Shown here: one piece after another, positions 47,723 to 59,311 of the stretch
How positions within the stretch are numbered: position 1 is the first letter of the stretch
Layout of the letters: the number at the start of each line of letters is the position of its first letter
Origin: Xiphydria camelus
Lineage: Eukaryota > Arthropoda > Insecta > Hymenoptera > Xiphydriidae
Direction of reading: 5' to 3'
Assembly: GCA_963678675.1 (NCBI GenBank)
Contig: OY783193.1
Coordinates: 14,454,208-14,518,207, forward strand
DNA: 64,000 nt
Notes under the pieces: model-generated
Seen by the model: only the letters and a program-made list of their open reading frames with translations
Database searches by the model: none
Told to the model about the DNA's origin: nothing
Program-made: the position numbers and the translations under genes

Positions 47723-48352
47723 CGAAATATATTTATATACGAAAAAGTTTTTCCCATCTTCACATTTTCTAATCGTCCAATCAACTAATCATCGAAATTT
47801 ATTTTGTGTATTCTCTTCATGACGCAGTTTGAAATATTCAAAGAACCTCGGCATTTCGAATGTAAGGAAGACAGAAAAAGTGGACTCGAAAATGTCGAGA
47901 CTGCCGTTTCTCCTTATCGCGGTTGAACGCGGAATCGCAAGTAGGTACAACCAACAAAGGATAGCGCGCGTTCTCCTTGAATTACGTACACTCCGGCATA
48001 ATTCGTACTTCTCTCTCCCAGGGGAGTGCTCGAGGAACCTCGTTAAGGATCGGATATCGCGCGCCGCTGTTTAGGGGATGGATAAATTCTTAATTAGTCC
48101 CGACATTTCAGCGGGCACAGCAGTTTACGAGCGATTCGTGTTCTCCTTTGAAGACCCCGTACGCGCGCTGTCCTCGGAGAGTCGATGTTCGACTCCCGAA
48201 TGGACAGTAGACACTCCTTCCTGACGATCCCCTAAAATTGCCGCAGCTGCCAGATTTATTGCTCAGATATTTTCGACGGCGTAAAAGACCCTCTCTGTTT
48301 CCCATTTCCTCTGCTTTCATCTTTGCTCTTTTAAGAACACGTCGAAAATCTT
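47723..48352. other. no gene; CpG-rich from about 47930
   Basis: Unrecognised frames only. The minus frame 48108-48449 runs into the GC-rich repeat and is not called. Confidence 0.4.
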
Positions 48353-49556
48353 CTTTAAGATTGGGACACACATTACCGGGCCGTGCCAGGGCCGGAGCAC
48401 GGCCGAGTATCGTCCGTCGTCCGGCGGATGATCTGTCCAGTAGAATCAAATGCTTCTGTTCTCACTTCACCGGGTCGTGACCGGGCGTCGCCAACGGACC
48501 GTCACCGGGCCGGGCCAGTTAGTTCAGTTTTAGTTTTTCACGATGACGCGACGGTCCGGCTGCGCTTCTCAATTTTCACGTCAAGTACGGCGTCCATACC
48601 ACGGATAGACCCTCTTGTCTGTCCCACCGGCCGGCGTCTATCCCAGGGATAGACCCTTTCCGTAAATAATAAAAAATCATTTTCTCTGGTCCTAATAAAG
48701 ATATCAAAATTGTGCAAATTGATTTAGAAACTAGATGAAATTCTTTTAATGATATAAGAAGAAACAACTTTTTTATGCATTTATAATATTTTTTTTGGTC
48801 AATAAACATTAGGTATCGAAATTGCATATCTAATTTATTTAACGGTCTCGTTTATTGAGAAAATATTTGTTAAAAATTTTAAAATTTTTACCACAATTAC
48901 TTTGAAGGTTCCTCTATCTAACAGCGCAATTGAAATTTCGATTAAATAAATATTTTTTTTTATCAATCAATTTCGAGTGATAGGCTATCTCGAGTCTTAA
49001 AAAAATAAATGCTGAAAAAATCTAAAATTTTTGTGGTTTGTTTGTGAAAGTCCAAAGCTTCAAGAAAATTTTATTTCATAATTTTCCGAACATTGGTCTG
49101 GAAGTTATCGCACATTGTATTGCAATCGAATCGCTGTGAGGCTGCCGGCCGCTGCGGACACGCAGCGTGAGAAGCGCACCGTACTTGAGGGATTACAATA
49201 TTAGTTGGTATTAATTATTAATTTACGTGTTTGTGGAATATGGATACCAAACGACTTCCTGTTCTCTGTGACCAAATTCACGAAAAATTCACAAAATTTT
49301 GTTTCGTCGTCCAACAAATGGGGAAATAGAGTCCGATAATTCTCCTTGAATAGGTCTAGTTTTCCCAGCGTTGTGCACTCATTTCCTTTTCACCTTCCTT
49401 TGCCGGATTCTGACCACTTCTTCCTCTGCGGCCGTGTTTCGGCCCTGGCAAGGCCCGGTAATGTATGTCTCAACCTTAAACGTATTGTGCCAGGGCCGAA
49501 CGACGGACGTGTCCCGGCCCTGGCACGGCCCGGTAATGTGTGTCCAAACCTTAAAG
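48353..49556. repeat. GC-rich repeat bracketing an AT-rich core
   Basis: A ~50-bp unit (CTTTAAG, then GGACACACATTACCGGGCC and GTGCCAGGGCCG) lies at 48353-48402. Two inverted copies lie at about 49435-49481 and 49507-49556. The pair could be the ends of a 1.2-kb element, with a duplicated right end. Read as protein, the unit gives PALARPGNVCPNLK, but the copies sit in different short frames on both strands. Confidence 0.55.
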
Positions 49557-50560
49557 GTAACGACCGCTGATCGAAGAATGTGAATCCGAATTATGAAAAA
49601 TACACTGAGAGAAATTTTATAGACTGTACGGCAATGCTAGTAGTTTATTTTTTTTTTTCAACTCGTACTTAGCTCTCATGTATAAGAATGCATGCACCCT
49701 CTCCCTCGAACTCCTCCGTACGCCGAATATAGGTCAATTCACATTAGACCGTATCTACGTTAGGTACAGCGGTGCAGTAGGATACGGCGATAATTCACAT
49801 TTGTACGAAACTGCAGGCGGCAGCTGTCCGCGGCAATTCGCGTTTACGGAACTTGAAATGCTCGCATCCCATTTGTCGCGGTTTCTGCCGAGTTTCAGAG
49901 TCCGGCCAATGAGGGGTTGGACGTCCCTGGTCAAACATGAACGATCGCCCCGTGTCGTTCGGTGCACCAGAGTGTTGTAACTTGAATGCGAATTGACATT
50001 AAAGGACCTCGATAGGGGAAAGTGGGGCGAGACGAAACTTCAACACCCCTATTATCATCATAAAAAGTATTACGTGCAGTTACTCCTTCACCTCGATACT
50101 TGGAAAGGAATTGCACCCATTTTTTACGACGACAGCAGTGACCATTGTTTAACGTGACAATGGAATGGCCAAATTTCCATTTCCAGACAATGCTGCACTA
50201 AGACAAAAGTGGGTAGTAAAATCAACTATAATTGCAAGGTTGATTTTTCTGCTGCTAGTAACATATTTATGATTCAACAGATCATGAATGCAGTCGAAAT
50301 AACTTTTGTTGCGTAGTTATAGTGACAACAAGATTGTGGTTTATGATAGTCATGCACCTTGGTTGAATTAACTATGATATATATAGTAGATCAATAATAT
50401 TACTGCATGGTATTATCAACTATGTAAAAAAAATATTGGAGATATTTACTAAAATTTACATTTTTTTCTCCGAATGTACTTCTACTTTATCTACAATTAT
50501 TATGATAATTATTACAACATTTTCATTTGTAGGATTGTTAATAGCTTTTCCATAAATTGA
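49557..50560. other. no gene recognised
   Basis: Mixed spacer. GGGGAAAGTGGGGCGAGACG at 50014 resembles the ends of other elements here, but no partner was found. Confidence 0.4.
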
Positions 50561-50562
50561 AA

Positions 50563-51273
50563 TATTGGGGAGAATAGCCGAATTTGGACGGACACCTAGG
50601 TTCGAACACACCTGTATCCCAAACTGTAAGGATATTTTTTGTTGCTTGATCAGTTGCATTGTATGTTCATACTTGGAAATGGATGACGCATCTTCTTTGT
50701 TAGCGCTAACAATCATTATTTATAGGATCGTTAGAGTTTTAACTTTTGGACAATTGAAAAACTCATCGACAAATCGAAGCTTTGCTAACAATTGTATTGT
50801 GTATTTATAGAATACATTTACATAGTTATAAAAAGATATTGCTTTAAATATTCGTGCTCTCATAAAAGTTTGACGACACATATTCAGTAATTCGGTAAAA
50901 TTTCCTAGATTGGACCCAGGCTCAACCAAGGCGACGGTATAATAACAAAATTAAATTAAATTCTCTATTCATTGTTCTACTGTTCTTGTTTTGTAATTAA
51001 GTACATAGATAAAATATATAAAACAAAACAAAATTAAATGTGGTACGCTTTTTTCTCAATTGAGCCACCAATCCAATATAGAAATCCATACTTTTATAGT
51101 AAATATTTATGATTTCTTGAATTTCTAAGATATTTTTTCAAAAAATTCAACTGTATCAATTAAAAGCATACATAATAACTTATTATTTGTTGTTACTCCT
51201 CTAAGATGTTCAATTTTCAATATTTATTGAAAAATATCTCAAGTAGTCAAAGTTCGGCAACTCTCCCTTAATA
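50563..51273. repeat. possible inverted-repeat element, GGGAGA-type ends
   Basis: Left TATTGGGGAGAATAGCCGAA, then TTTGGAC, and minus-strand right TATTAAGGGAGAGTTGCCGAA, then CTTTGAC, match in about 23 of 29 positions. Minus-strand frames at 50456-50929 cross the left edge, so they are not confined to the element and stay unassigned. Confidence 0.4.
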
Positions 51274-52019
51274 GATTTTTATGAAAACAATAGATAGATA
51301 GACAATCTTGACTGTAAATCACAGACATCCTTCGCTTCAAATCGGGAATGTGGACGAGATCAAACTTTCTACGAAGCCCCTTAACCCACATCAAGCGATG
51401 CTCCGTTAAATATATATTTTTCCTCCGCGTCCTAAGTCGAAAGCAGGTTAATGAAGAGATACGGCAAGCGTGGAGGACCCTCGACGTCGAGGAAAAGCCC
51501 TCGAAAGTTGTTTCTAGATAATTTGGAGAAAGTACAGTTGATAAAAAGTTGAGAAATAAAATAAATATTTCTAACGCAGATATACCCGGACTATACGTGT
51601 CAGGCTCGGCTTGATGTACCTTTCGTATACCCGAGGGAGGCTCGCTGAAAGATAGATAAATGAAAATAAAGAAGAACAGTCCTCGGAGGAGACCGAGGAA
51701 TCATCTGGAAGATAGATACGCCTCACACGAATGGAAAATACTACGAAGGAAGTTTCGAACAAATATTCTCGAGTAGATCACGCCTTTGTTTCGAGGCTAA
51801 ATAATAAAGGGGTAAAACAACGTATTGAGCTGGTCGCGAAATAATTAAATAATTACCAGCCACATGAAAGGTAAGAGAAATAACCAGCACAACAGAGCCA
51901 ACATGATCAATAATTCCAAAAGCTTTGAGGGAATATTTTCTACACCAACAAAATCGCGTTATAGACACCCGTGCCCTCGGCCGAGTCAAATGATATGTAT
52001 GTATGTATGTAGATTAGAT
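51274..52019. other. no gene; (GTAT)n at 51993-52011
   Basis: Spacer with a short tetranucleotide repeat at its right edge. Confidence 0.45.
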
Positions 52020-52543
52020 TACAGGCCCGGTCCCGCTTCAATTGGTCCAGTTGCAAAATTTTTCTGGTTATCGGCACCCAATCAAGATAAATCTAAAGTT
52101 TATGTTAATATGCACGTTATTTATTTTTCAACCAACATTTTTACAGAGCTACTAGCAGTTTATTCATGTTACGATAATAAACTGCAAACAAAATGAACAA
52201 AAATATTGCAGGTCTTGAAAAATTCACCACTGGGTAACACATCGCCTTTGTTTTTAATAACGGCCGCAATTCGTAATTAATTAATTAAATAATTAATTCG
52301 TACATATAATGCTCGAAATGCTCGAAATAGCCGGCGGATAAAACATGACCAAAAGTGTTATTTTCTTCAATTCTGATTTTATTTTAAAATTGTACATTAT
52401 GAAACACATTGTGCCGCGTGTGCAGTGTACTATAAAACATTACATTTCAGCCTAGAAAAAGTATAAGGCAGCAGTAACTTTACAATTCATTTAATAATTG
52501 TTATTTTAGTGGGTGGGCCAACTGAAGCGAGACGGGGCTCGTA
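52020..52543. repeat. possible inverted-repeat element
   Basis: TACAGGCCCGGTCCCGCTTC and the minus-strand right end TACGAGCCCCGTCTCGCTTC, each followed by A(A/G)TTGG(T/C)CCA, match in about 24 of 30 positions. The interior is AT-rich and non-coding. No target duplication is seen. Confidence 0.45.
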
Positions 52544-54149
52544 TGAGTCGGTAAGTTGCCAAGATCGATTACGATGGAGCAGTGATAGTTCGTGCGGAAA
52601 TGTCCTGGTTTAAAATCGAACCTAAACAGGGAAGCGCTAGATCGCACACGTTAGTTTGCCCCAAACATGGACAGAATTAGGAATTGAATGGACTAGTTAG
52701 GATTTCAGCAGGGACTTTCTGACTAGCAGCTAGTCAAGGTCTAATTAGAACCCAGCTATTTTCCAATTTACGAATTTATGTACGTGTAATATCGATCGCC
52801 ACACACGAAGCGGTGCTGATTTCCCATACAACGTGTTTGCTCTCAAATCGGTCATAACAGTGTGTCTATTAAATGGTGAAATAAACGAATACCGTTCGTT
52901 TTAAATGCAAACAATAGGTATACGGTACGCTCAGACCTTCTAACATCGGTACTGTACGTCAAAAATATTATATCTGTGATTATTTTGATCAATTGGAAGG
53001 TATTTAAAAAGGCCAAAGGTAAGTAACTATAATATAATTAATGCCATTGAATTATTCGGCAATATTTCATGCTGTCTATTTCTAATTCTTATAGAATTCT
53101 GCTCTGATTTTTAACGCCGATTTATAACCTAGTCTATCAATTTTTTGCCTTTCCTCGATATATGAAGCAATTTTCAGAACAGAGCACATATGGGAAACGT
53201 GTCATTGGAAGTGAGAACGCTAAAAATCCTGACAAACGCATAAGAGTCTCTGTCGTAGATTCTCTATTGTCCTCAAACTTGTCCAGTTACCTATTGTATT
53301 CGCTTTAAACAAGTATTTCGAAATATTACAAAAATTCATCTTATATGAAAACGTACACGGAGAGATCGACACAATAAATGTTTGCTGTAGACACAGTAAA
53401 AAGAGGCACACGCAACCATTTTCAACTATTTTTACAACACGGTAGAATAATTTTTCTTTCAAAAGCATTAAATCATAACAATTTGTATTAAAATTTACCA
53501 GTCTCGAAGGAAAAATTTGTCTTCAAAACAGTTGGAACACTTAGAAATTTTTATCTCTTTTATTGTAAACATAGTAAAGTGGACTATATAATCATCCTTT
53601 TCGTGGTAACAAATTGAATTGAATGTACAGGTGTATTTTTTAGCTTCAAAACTGATATTTAGGAGCAAGATAAAGTCCGTTTTTTCGAAAAGCGAAAATC
53701 GCCAAGCACTCCTTCGCTTATCTTCCACAATATCGATGACCCACCGAACGATCTAAACTCACAAGCATTAATTTTAAAACACCCAAAAGAATCGATGCTC
53801 ACGGTCGGCGCGCGAGTGAATTACGAACAATTTGCGGGACGTGTAAATTACACGACCACATTCTGGACTGCTTCGTGGTGTCATCCCTCTACGACTCCGG
53901 ACCGCCTCTACTAGTCTCCCTGACAAGCGAGTCGATAGATCACGCGGTTTCCCTCTTTTTACGCGTCCCCGCGAGCTTCTTCGACCGACGGAAAAATGTT
54001 GCGGGCGTCCGAACCTCTCGATTAGTGGAGTCACGAGTCGCCTAGAAGCGATCCGTCCTTATATTATCCGTTCATCTACGATTCTTCACGCTCCACATCG
54101 CGGAAGATGCTCCTCTTCACCTAGACGAAGACCTATCACTCTCTGGAGG
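52544..54149. other. no gene; CpG-rich at about 53740-54110
   Basis: AT-rich spacer, then a CpG-rich patch. Short minus frames at 53220-53728 are unrecognised. Confidence 0.4.
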
Positions 54150-56263
54150 TAGGGGAGAGTTGGTTATATCGTACCACCGCTTCAATCATGCCACCACTTT
54201 TATGTTATGAAAAAGAAATAGTAGAGCACTCTGTTTGACAAGGTTGCACACAAATTTTGATTTTAAAAATTCCATTACTTCCAGGTTTTCCAGAGCAACA
54301 ATTGCATTTTTCCATAGGATTTAATTTACTCGTAAAACATTTTGGAAGAGTAAAAGAAGTATTTATTAACGGTCTGGAATATAATACAATTTAAAGAAGC
54401 ACAAGCTCAAAGAAAGCAGGAGCATAACAAAAGCTATACAAAATCTATCAAATTCATTGAACGTATTCGCCGTGTGCACAGATCGGTGAAAAGAAGACAG
54501 TTTTAAATACGAATCATATTTTAATAAAATGTAAATTATATTATTGCTTGTGTTGCAAAAGTATCAAAAGCTGCATGCATATTTATGCTATGTCGCAAAA
54601 CATTGGTTAAATATTCTTTAGGGGAATAATGTATTGAAAATTACTATCACATTGATAGTTTAATAAATGCCGCGACGTTCTTTTTTGAAGAGATTTTATT
54701 GAAATTCCCTGATTATTCCAGATTTTCCATACCCAAACAAATTTCCCGACTTTTCTCGATTTTCCAAGATTTCCAGATCTGAGGCAACCCTGTTTCAAGT
54801 ATCAATTCTATAACAGAGCAAAGTATAGCTAAGAACATTTCGCTACCACATCATTAAGCATTTCCCACATGAGTAATACGTATAGCTACAGCAGCGATAC
54901 CGCGCCCCTTTCATGGAGTTTTCTAGCTGTTGCGGACTGAAGATGGCACTATAATTAGGGTCCTCTAGGGTTAGTGTGACAATGTTAAATACTAATTTAT
55001 ATTGTGCATCTATATTACATATAATGTGTTATATTGCACTTCCACTGCATTTCAACAGATTACTTGAAAAAAATTATTTCAGTCACTTCTGATTTTTAGG
55101 TAAAAGCCATAGTATGTATGTATGCATGTATATATTTTAATTCCAATTCGTAATTCTGATAAATTAGTCCCAATTCTGTCACACCAAGCCACACTCAAAC
55201 CAAGATGCTTTTAACACGTTCACTGCCGACGTCACACACGTGTGTGCCAGCGGCTATTTCTGTTAAAGGCCGGCGTCACACGGTGTGTGCCAATAATAAA
55301 AAGTAGAACCATAGCTCCCATAGGTCAGTATCTTGTCCGCTTCTGGGTGGTGATGTACTAGGGTTTTCGACCTGTGAAGAGCAACTCGTAAAATTCTTTG
55401 GTTTAAAATTTTTTTACTATATTATTATTATTTCTTTGTTTTATAAAACTTTGTAAACTGTAAAATGTATTTGTAAAACGTATTTGTTCCAGCAATAAAG
55501 TATATTCGGAGTAATACTTTTTTCATTTTCATTGTTGAAACAAAAATCATTTGTGACACACATTGTGTGCCATCGGCTTCTATAATCGAAACAATGTTGT
55601 AAACGGTCGGTGGCACACCTTGTGTGACATACCTCCGTACTATATCTGAAATAATGCCAAACTAACTAGTAAAGGTTGTATTTCATATAAACATAGAAAT
55701 TAACATGAAATACAAAAGTTCATATATCGGCTCCTGACATGCGCATTTCAAATCTGATCGGTAGTGAACGTGTTAAATGGCAAAAATAGCTGTTTGTCAC
55801 ACTATCCCTAACCTTAGTCACAGTAACCCCATATATAATGAAGGGATAATGTGACACCTAACCCACTTAAATAAAACATAATGTAAAATAAATTTTAAAA
55901 ACGCGATATGCCTACTCACTATGCAATGGTTATGACAATTGACCAGAAATTCTTTATTTAAGATTTGAAACTGTTCAATTAAAAACAAAAATTTATATAT
56001 TTTTATTTTAAAGTAAAATTTGCGTATTTTTACGCGACACTAATCCTAAGTGACCCTATACTTGAGACTACATTACCGCTTCAGCAGCCGGAAGACTGGT
56101 TATCGGAGCCACTCTTTTTTTTCAGTGTGGTACGATTCCGATGGTGGTAGGTAATCGTATCATCGTTGATTTTCAATGAAACAGAGTGTTCTGCTATCTC
56201 AGTTTCATAAAATATCAGTTATGGTACGATTTAGATGGCGGTATAATATAGCCAACTTAGATA
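54150..56263. mobile_element. 2.1-kb element with GGGGAGAGTTGGTTATAT-type ends
   Basis: The left end TAGGGGAGAGTTGGTTATAT, then CGTACCACC, is mirrored by the minus-strand right end TATCTAAGTTGGCTATATTA, then TACCGCC. A further GTGGTACGATTCCGATGG copy lies at about 56127. Inside, a pair near 54965 and 55795 (TTAG..TGTGACA) may mark another nested element. The TTAA-flanked insertion 55215-55772 sits within it. No transposase is recognised. Confidence 0.45.
55215..55772. mobile_element. TTAA-flanked element (558 bp)
   Basis: TTAA at 55211-55214 and 55773-55776 flanks inverted ends CACGTTCACT(G/A)CCGA. The repeated word GTCACAC(A)..GTGTGTGCCA occurs near both ends (about 55230, 55270, 55555, 55610). 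TTAA duplications fit piggyBac-like or Kolobok mobilisation. Termini resemble those at 3089-3170. Confidence 0.6.
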
Positions 56264-57067
56264 CATATTATATCTACTCCACCTCCTCCATATTTCTCTC
56301 TTCTACTATTATTCGCTTGTATATGTATACTGCTAGAGGGACGCGGCTAATCGCTCTTTGGGAAAAACGAGTTCGCCGGGCGACCACCCTCTTATCGAGA
56401 GAGAGAGGGTGGTTAAAACTAATCTTCCAACGACTTCGGGTAACTTGAAATCACTTACGGCGACCGTTACCTACCGGCTCTGGCAGCTACGTACAACCTG
56501 CCGAGCGTTGAATAAGATATGACGGTGCGGGGGCGATCGCGTGAACTATCGATTATCACGTGGTAAGAGGGAAGCTGACGAAGTGGCGGGTCGTAGATGA
56601 AGCTGAATTTCGGAGCGGAAGTGTATAGCTCTTATATACATAAATACGTGTACAGGGCGTACTATACGCGCAGCGAGAGGCTGATTATGCAAGAATAGTG
56701 TGCTATGCATTATTAAAATAGGAGCTCTCTCAAGGGTTTGCTGCAATAATTTCATGGGTCGAGGTAAACGCGAATAAGCTGACGATCTGGGAGAATAAGA
56801 AGCAGATGCATGCAGTCTCTGAAGGAACCATTTGAATTGTACTTAATAAAAGTATACTTGAAAGTGGCTAAATAAATATTTCGTTGAGACAGGAAAATAT
56901 TTATTAAATATTAGAATAATTATTTGATTATAAACAATTACCAGTGATAATTGACGAATATCTGTTTGTCTTAAAGAAATAGTTATTTCAACATATTCAT
57001 ATATTCGTTCGTCAACTATAAGTAAAACGTTCTCTTTGTGTATAGACAAAACGAGATGTCAATCTTA
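56264..57067. other. no gene recognised
   Basis: Partly CpG-rich (about 56330-56600), then AT-rich. No supported gene. Confidence 0.4.
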
Positions 57068-57660
57068 TGGTGCCCATCCACGTACAGGCGGACTGCAGTC
57101 CGTGGACTGACAGTTCTGATCTGCAGTCCCGAACTGTCATTGACCGCACACGTACAGTTCTGTGGACTGCAGGCCGTCGCCGGACAGTCCAGGGACTGCA
57201 GGCCGCCGGATGATTCGCCATACACGCACAGTTCATGAGTCAGTTCAGTTCGATCAATTGTGTTTGGAAGAAGAAATATATGAGGGGTATAGATGCCAAA
57301 CCCGCCAAGTCACATTTATAGCAATTCACAGGAAACGTCAAAAACTGGTGCAGACGGCCATTGCCTTGCATTGGCAAGCGTATTTTCTACCTTATATTAT
57401 TATTAACGGTTTAAGGTGGAATTTGCACCTAAATTATGTTCGACCTAATGCACGTACTTGTAAAGAACAAATTCCCGTATCTACCTCAAATTTGACAAAA
57501 ATGAACTTAGCGGGTTTTGCATCTATACCCCTTATGTCTAATATTTAACATGGTTGTGAGAAAAGGGAAGCTTATTTTGTTCCTTATAATTATGTTGTTA
57601 ACTTATCGACATACGAGAAATCGGCAACGTTTTTAGGTAAAAGAATGCCAATGTACAGAT

Positions 57661-58282
57661 GATCCTGATTATGAATTTAATTTACATCGTGGAAATGAAG
57701 AGATTCAATCCGAACGTATCGAATTATTATTGCCAAGAGTTGTTTCTACGCATAAGTATTGCGGTGTTTGCGGATCAACGAACAACATAACTGTCATTCC
57801 TTTTGAAGCTCGCAAGCAAGCCTATATTAAAAAAAGAGTATTTATTCCTATTGTGGAAATCGATGCTGCAAAAATCATTTGATCAAAGAAAAGTTCTACG
57901 AAGATGATCTGAGCCTTTTAAAAGTGATTTTTAATTCAAGTTTTGTAGAAACCTCTGATCTACAAAAATTTTTAGATAATCTTGCTGGAGGCCGCGATTC
58001 TTTACTTATAGGAATAATATAAGTAATTTCTTTTATCCTGAAGATCAAGTGAAGTTACTGACTAGTTTCTCATATAAAAATATAAATGAAATACGAAATA
58101 TGTTTCATTCTATGCGCGATAATGATAATCGATCAGTGCTTCAAGCGGTTGTTGTATTTCTTATCAAATTAAGAAGTGGGAATTCAAATAGTACGATTTC
58201 TTCCTTTTTAATTCAAGCGGGAAATTCAAGCGGGGGTAGTTTTCATATGCTTATCCGGCTATACCCTTTAACATTTCGATAA
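57661..58282 (+). pseudogene. DDE-superfamily (Harbinger-like) transposase N-terminal remnant
   Basis: Three frames must be read in turn (57661-57851, 57852-58018, 58019-58282) to follow one protein. Visible are a zinc-binding pair (THKYCGVCG, then CGNRCCKNHL) and a helix-turn-helix-like block (QAVVVFLIKLRSGNSNSTIS). This layout is familiar from uncharacterised insect and cnidarian proteins that continue into a DDE_Tnp_4-type nuclease. The nuclease part is not visible, only broken sequence to about 58460. Two frameshifts make it non-functional. An unidentified frame precedes it (57162-57548). Confidence 0.5.
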
Positions 58283-58468
58283 TCTAAATGCGGTATATGC
58301 TAACTGCTTAGGTAAAAAGCGGTATGTGCACCGACGGTTATTGTAGATACCACTGTTTGACTGTGTATGATGCAATACCGCGTTTCACGTTTCAACGGCT
58401 CAGAAATTGAAGGATGACGAAAAATTTGCGAAATGACAGTACGTTATCTCCCGCAATCGATGTCGTAA

Positions 58469-58842
58469 TTGTTGATGGATTTTTTTTTAATTCGTCGTAT
58501 TAAAGATGTACCAAAGTCGTTTGGCAATATTTCAAAGAAAATTCTACAAATTCTATACAGTTCTGATGCTCCATGTGTACATATAGTTTTTCATCGGTAT
58601 TCTCTGCCTTCAGTCAAAGATTACGAGCGTTCGTTGCGAGGAGGTTTCGAAACTGATTACGAGTACGTCATCTGTGTGGTCCAAAACAAGCTAGACCAAC
58701 TGACTTTTCGAAAGAACTTCGAAATGATAAATTCAAAGATTTAGTCGTTTTTCTGATTTCACCCTATCAAACTCGAGAAGTAGGTACCTTTATTGGTAAC
58801 AAAAATCTCTTTATCTGTATATATAAAATAAAGTCGTGTTAG
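58469..58842 (+). pseudogene. conserved mobile-element-associated protein, fragment of unknown function
   Basis: The first part reads through KDVPKSFGNISKKILQILYS, HIVFHRYSLPSVKDYERS to FETDY. After a frameshift near 58675 the reading continues with GPKQARPTDFSKELRNDKFK and TFIGNKNLFI, to TAG 58840-58842. I recognise this combination (FGNISKKIL; VFDxYxxPSIKDYER; RPxxFxKxLRN) as a widespread unnamed family in cnidarian and insect genomes. Its function is not known to me. It lies inside the Harbinger-type element, so it is either a second gene of that element or an insertion. Confidence 0.45.
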
Positions 58843-59311
58843 TTACACAATTTATAACTAAATAACGGCTGAACAGATTTTTATGACTTTTGACTCTTGG
58901 ATTTGTCTCCGCGATGAATAGCAGAATATATAGATTCGTTCGATTAAAAATAAGTATGTAAAATAGTTTTTCGGATCTTCGATCGACTCAAAACTCCGTC
59001 CCCCAACAATCGCCTACCAGCCAGCGCGACGACGCCGCCGCCGCCGCTCCCTTTCCCTTCCCTCTTTCCATCCCCTCCATCACCTTTCCTCCCCCCTGAA
59101 CTGACAGAAAATTTTTAACATCGATGAAAGTTCAGCACGACAGGCCTGGACTGCAGATCAACCGCCACACACGCACAGTTTTCTGACAGTTTCGACGGAC
59201 TGCAGGCGACGGACTGCAGGCGAACTGTACGTGTATGGTGAAATTTGGACTGAGAAGGCGGGATCGCTCACAGTCCGGGACTGCAGTCCGACTGTACGTG
59301 GATGGGCACCA

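Larger units (their letters stand above)
57068..59311 (+). mobile_element. 2.24-kb Harbinger-type element, degenerate
   Basis: TTA at 57065-57067 and 59312-59314 flanks inverted ends TGGTGCCCATCCACGTACAG, followed by (G)CGGACTGCAG. Both ends carry many copies of GGACTGCAG and ACTGTCAG/ACAGT within 170 bp. The 3-bp TTA duplication is the PIF/Harbinger signature. The interior holds decayed pieces of two different proteins. The termini resemble those of the 61862-63150 element. Confidence 0.75.

Noticed and set aside
48108..49583. Frames with ALARPGNVCPNLK repeated
   Set aside because: The peptide comes from a DNA repeat present on both strands in different contexts; not evidence of a gene.
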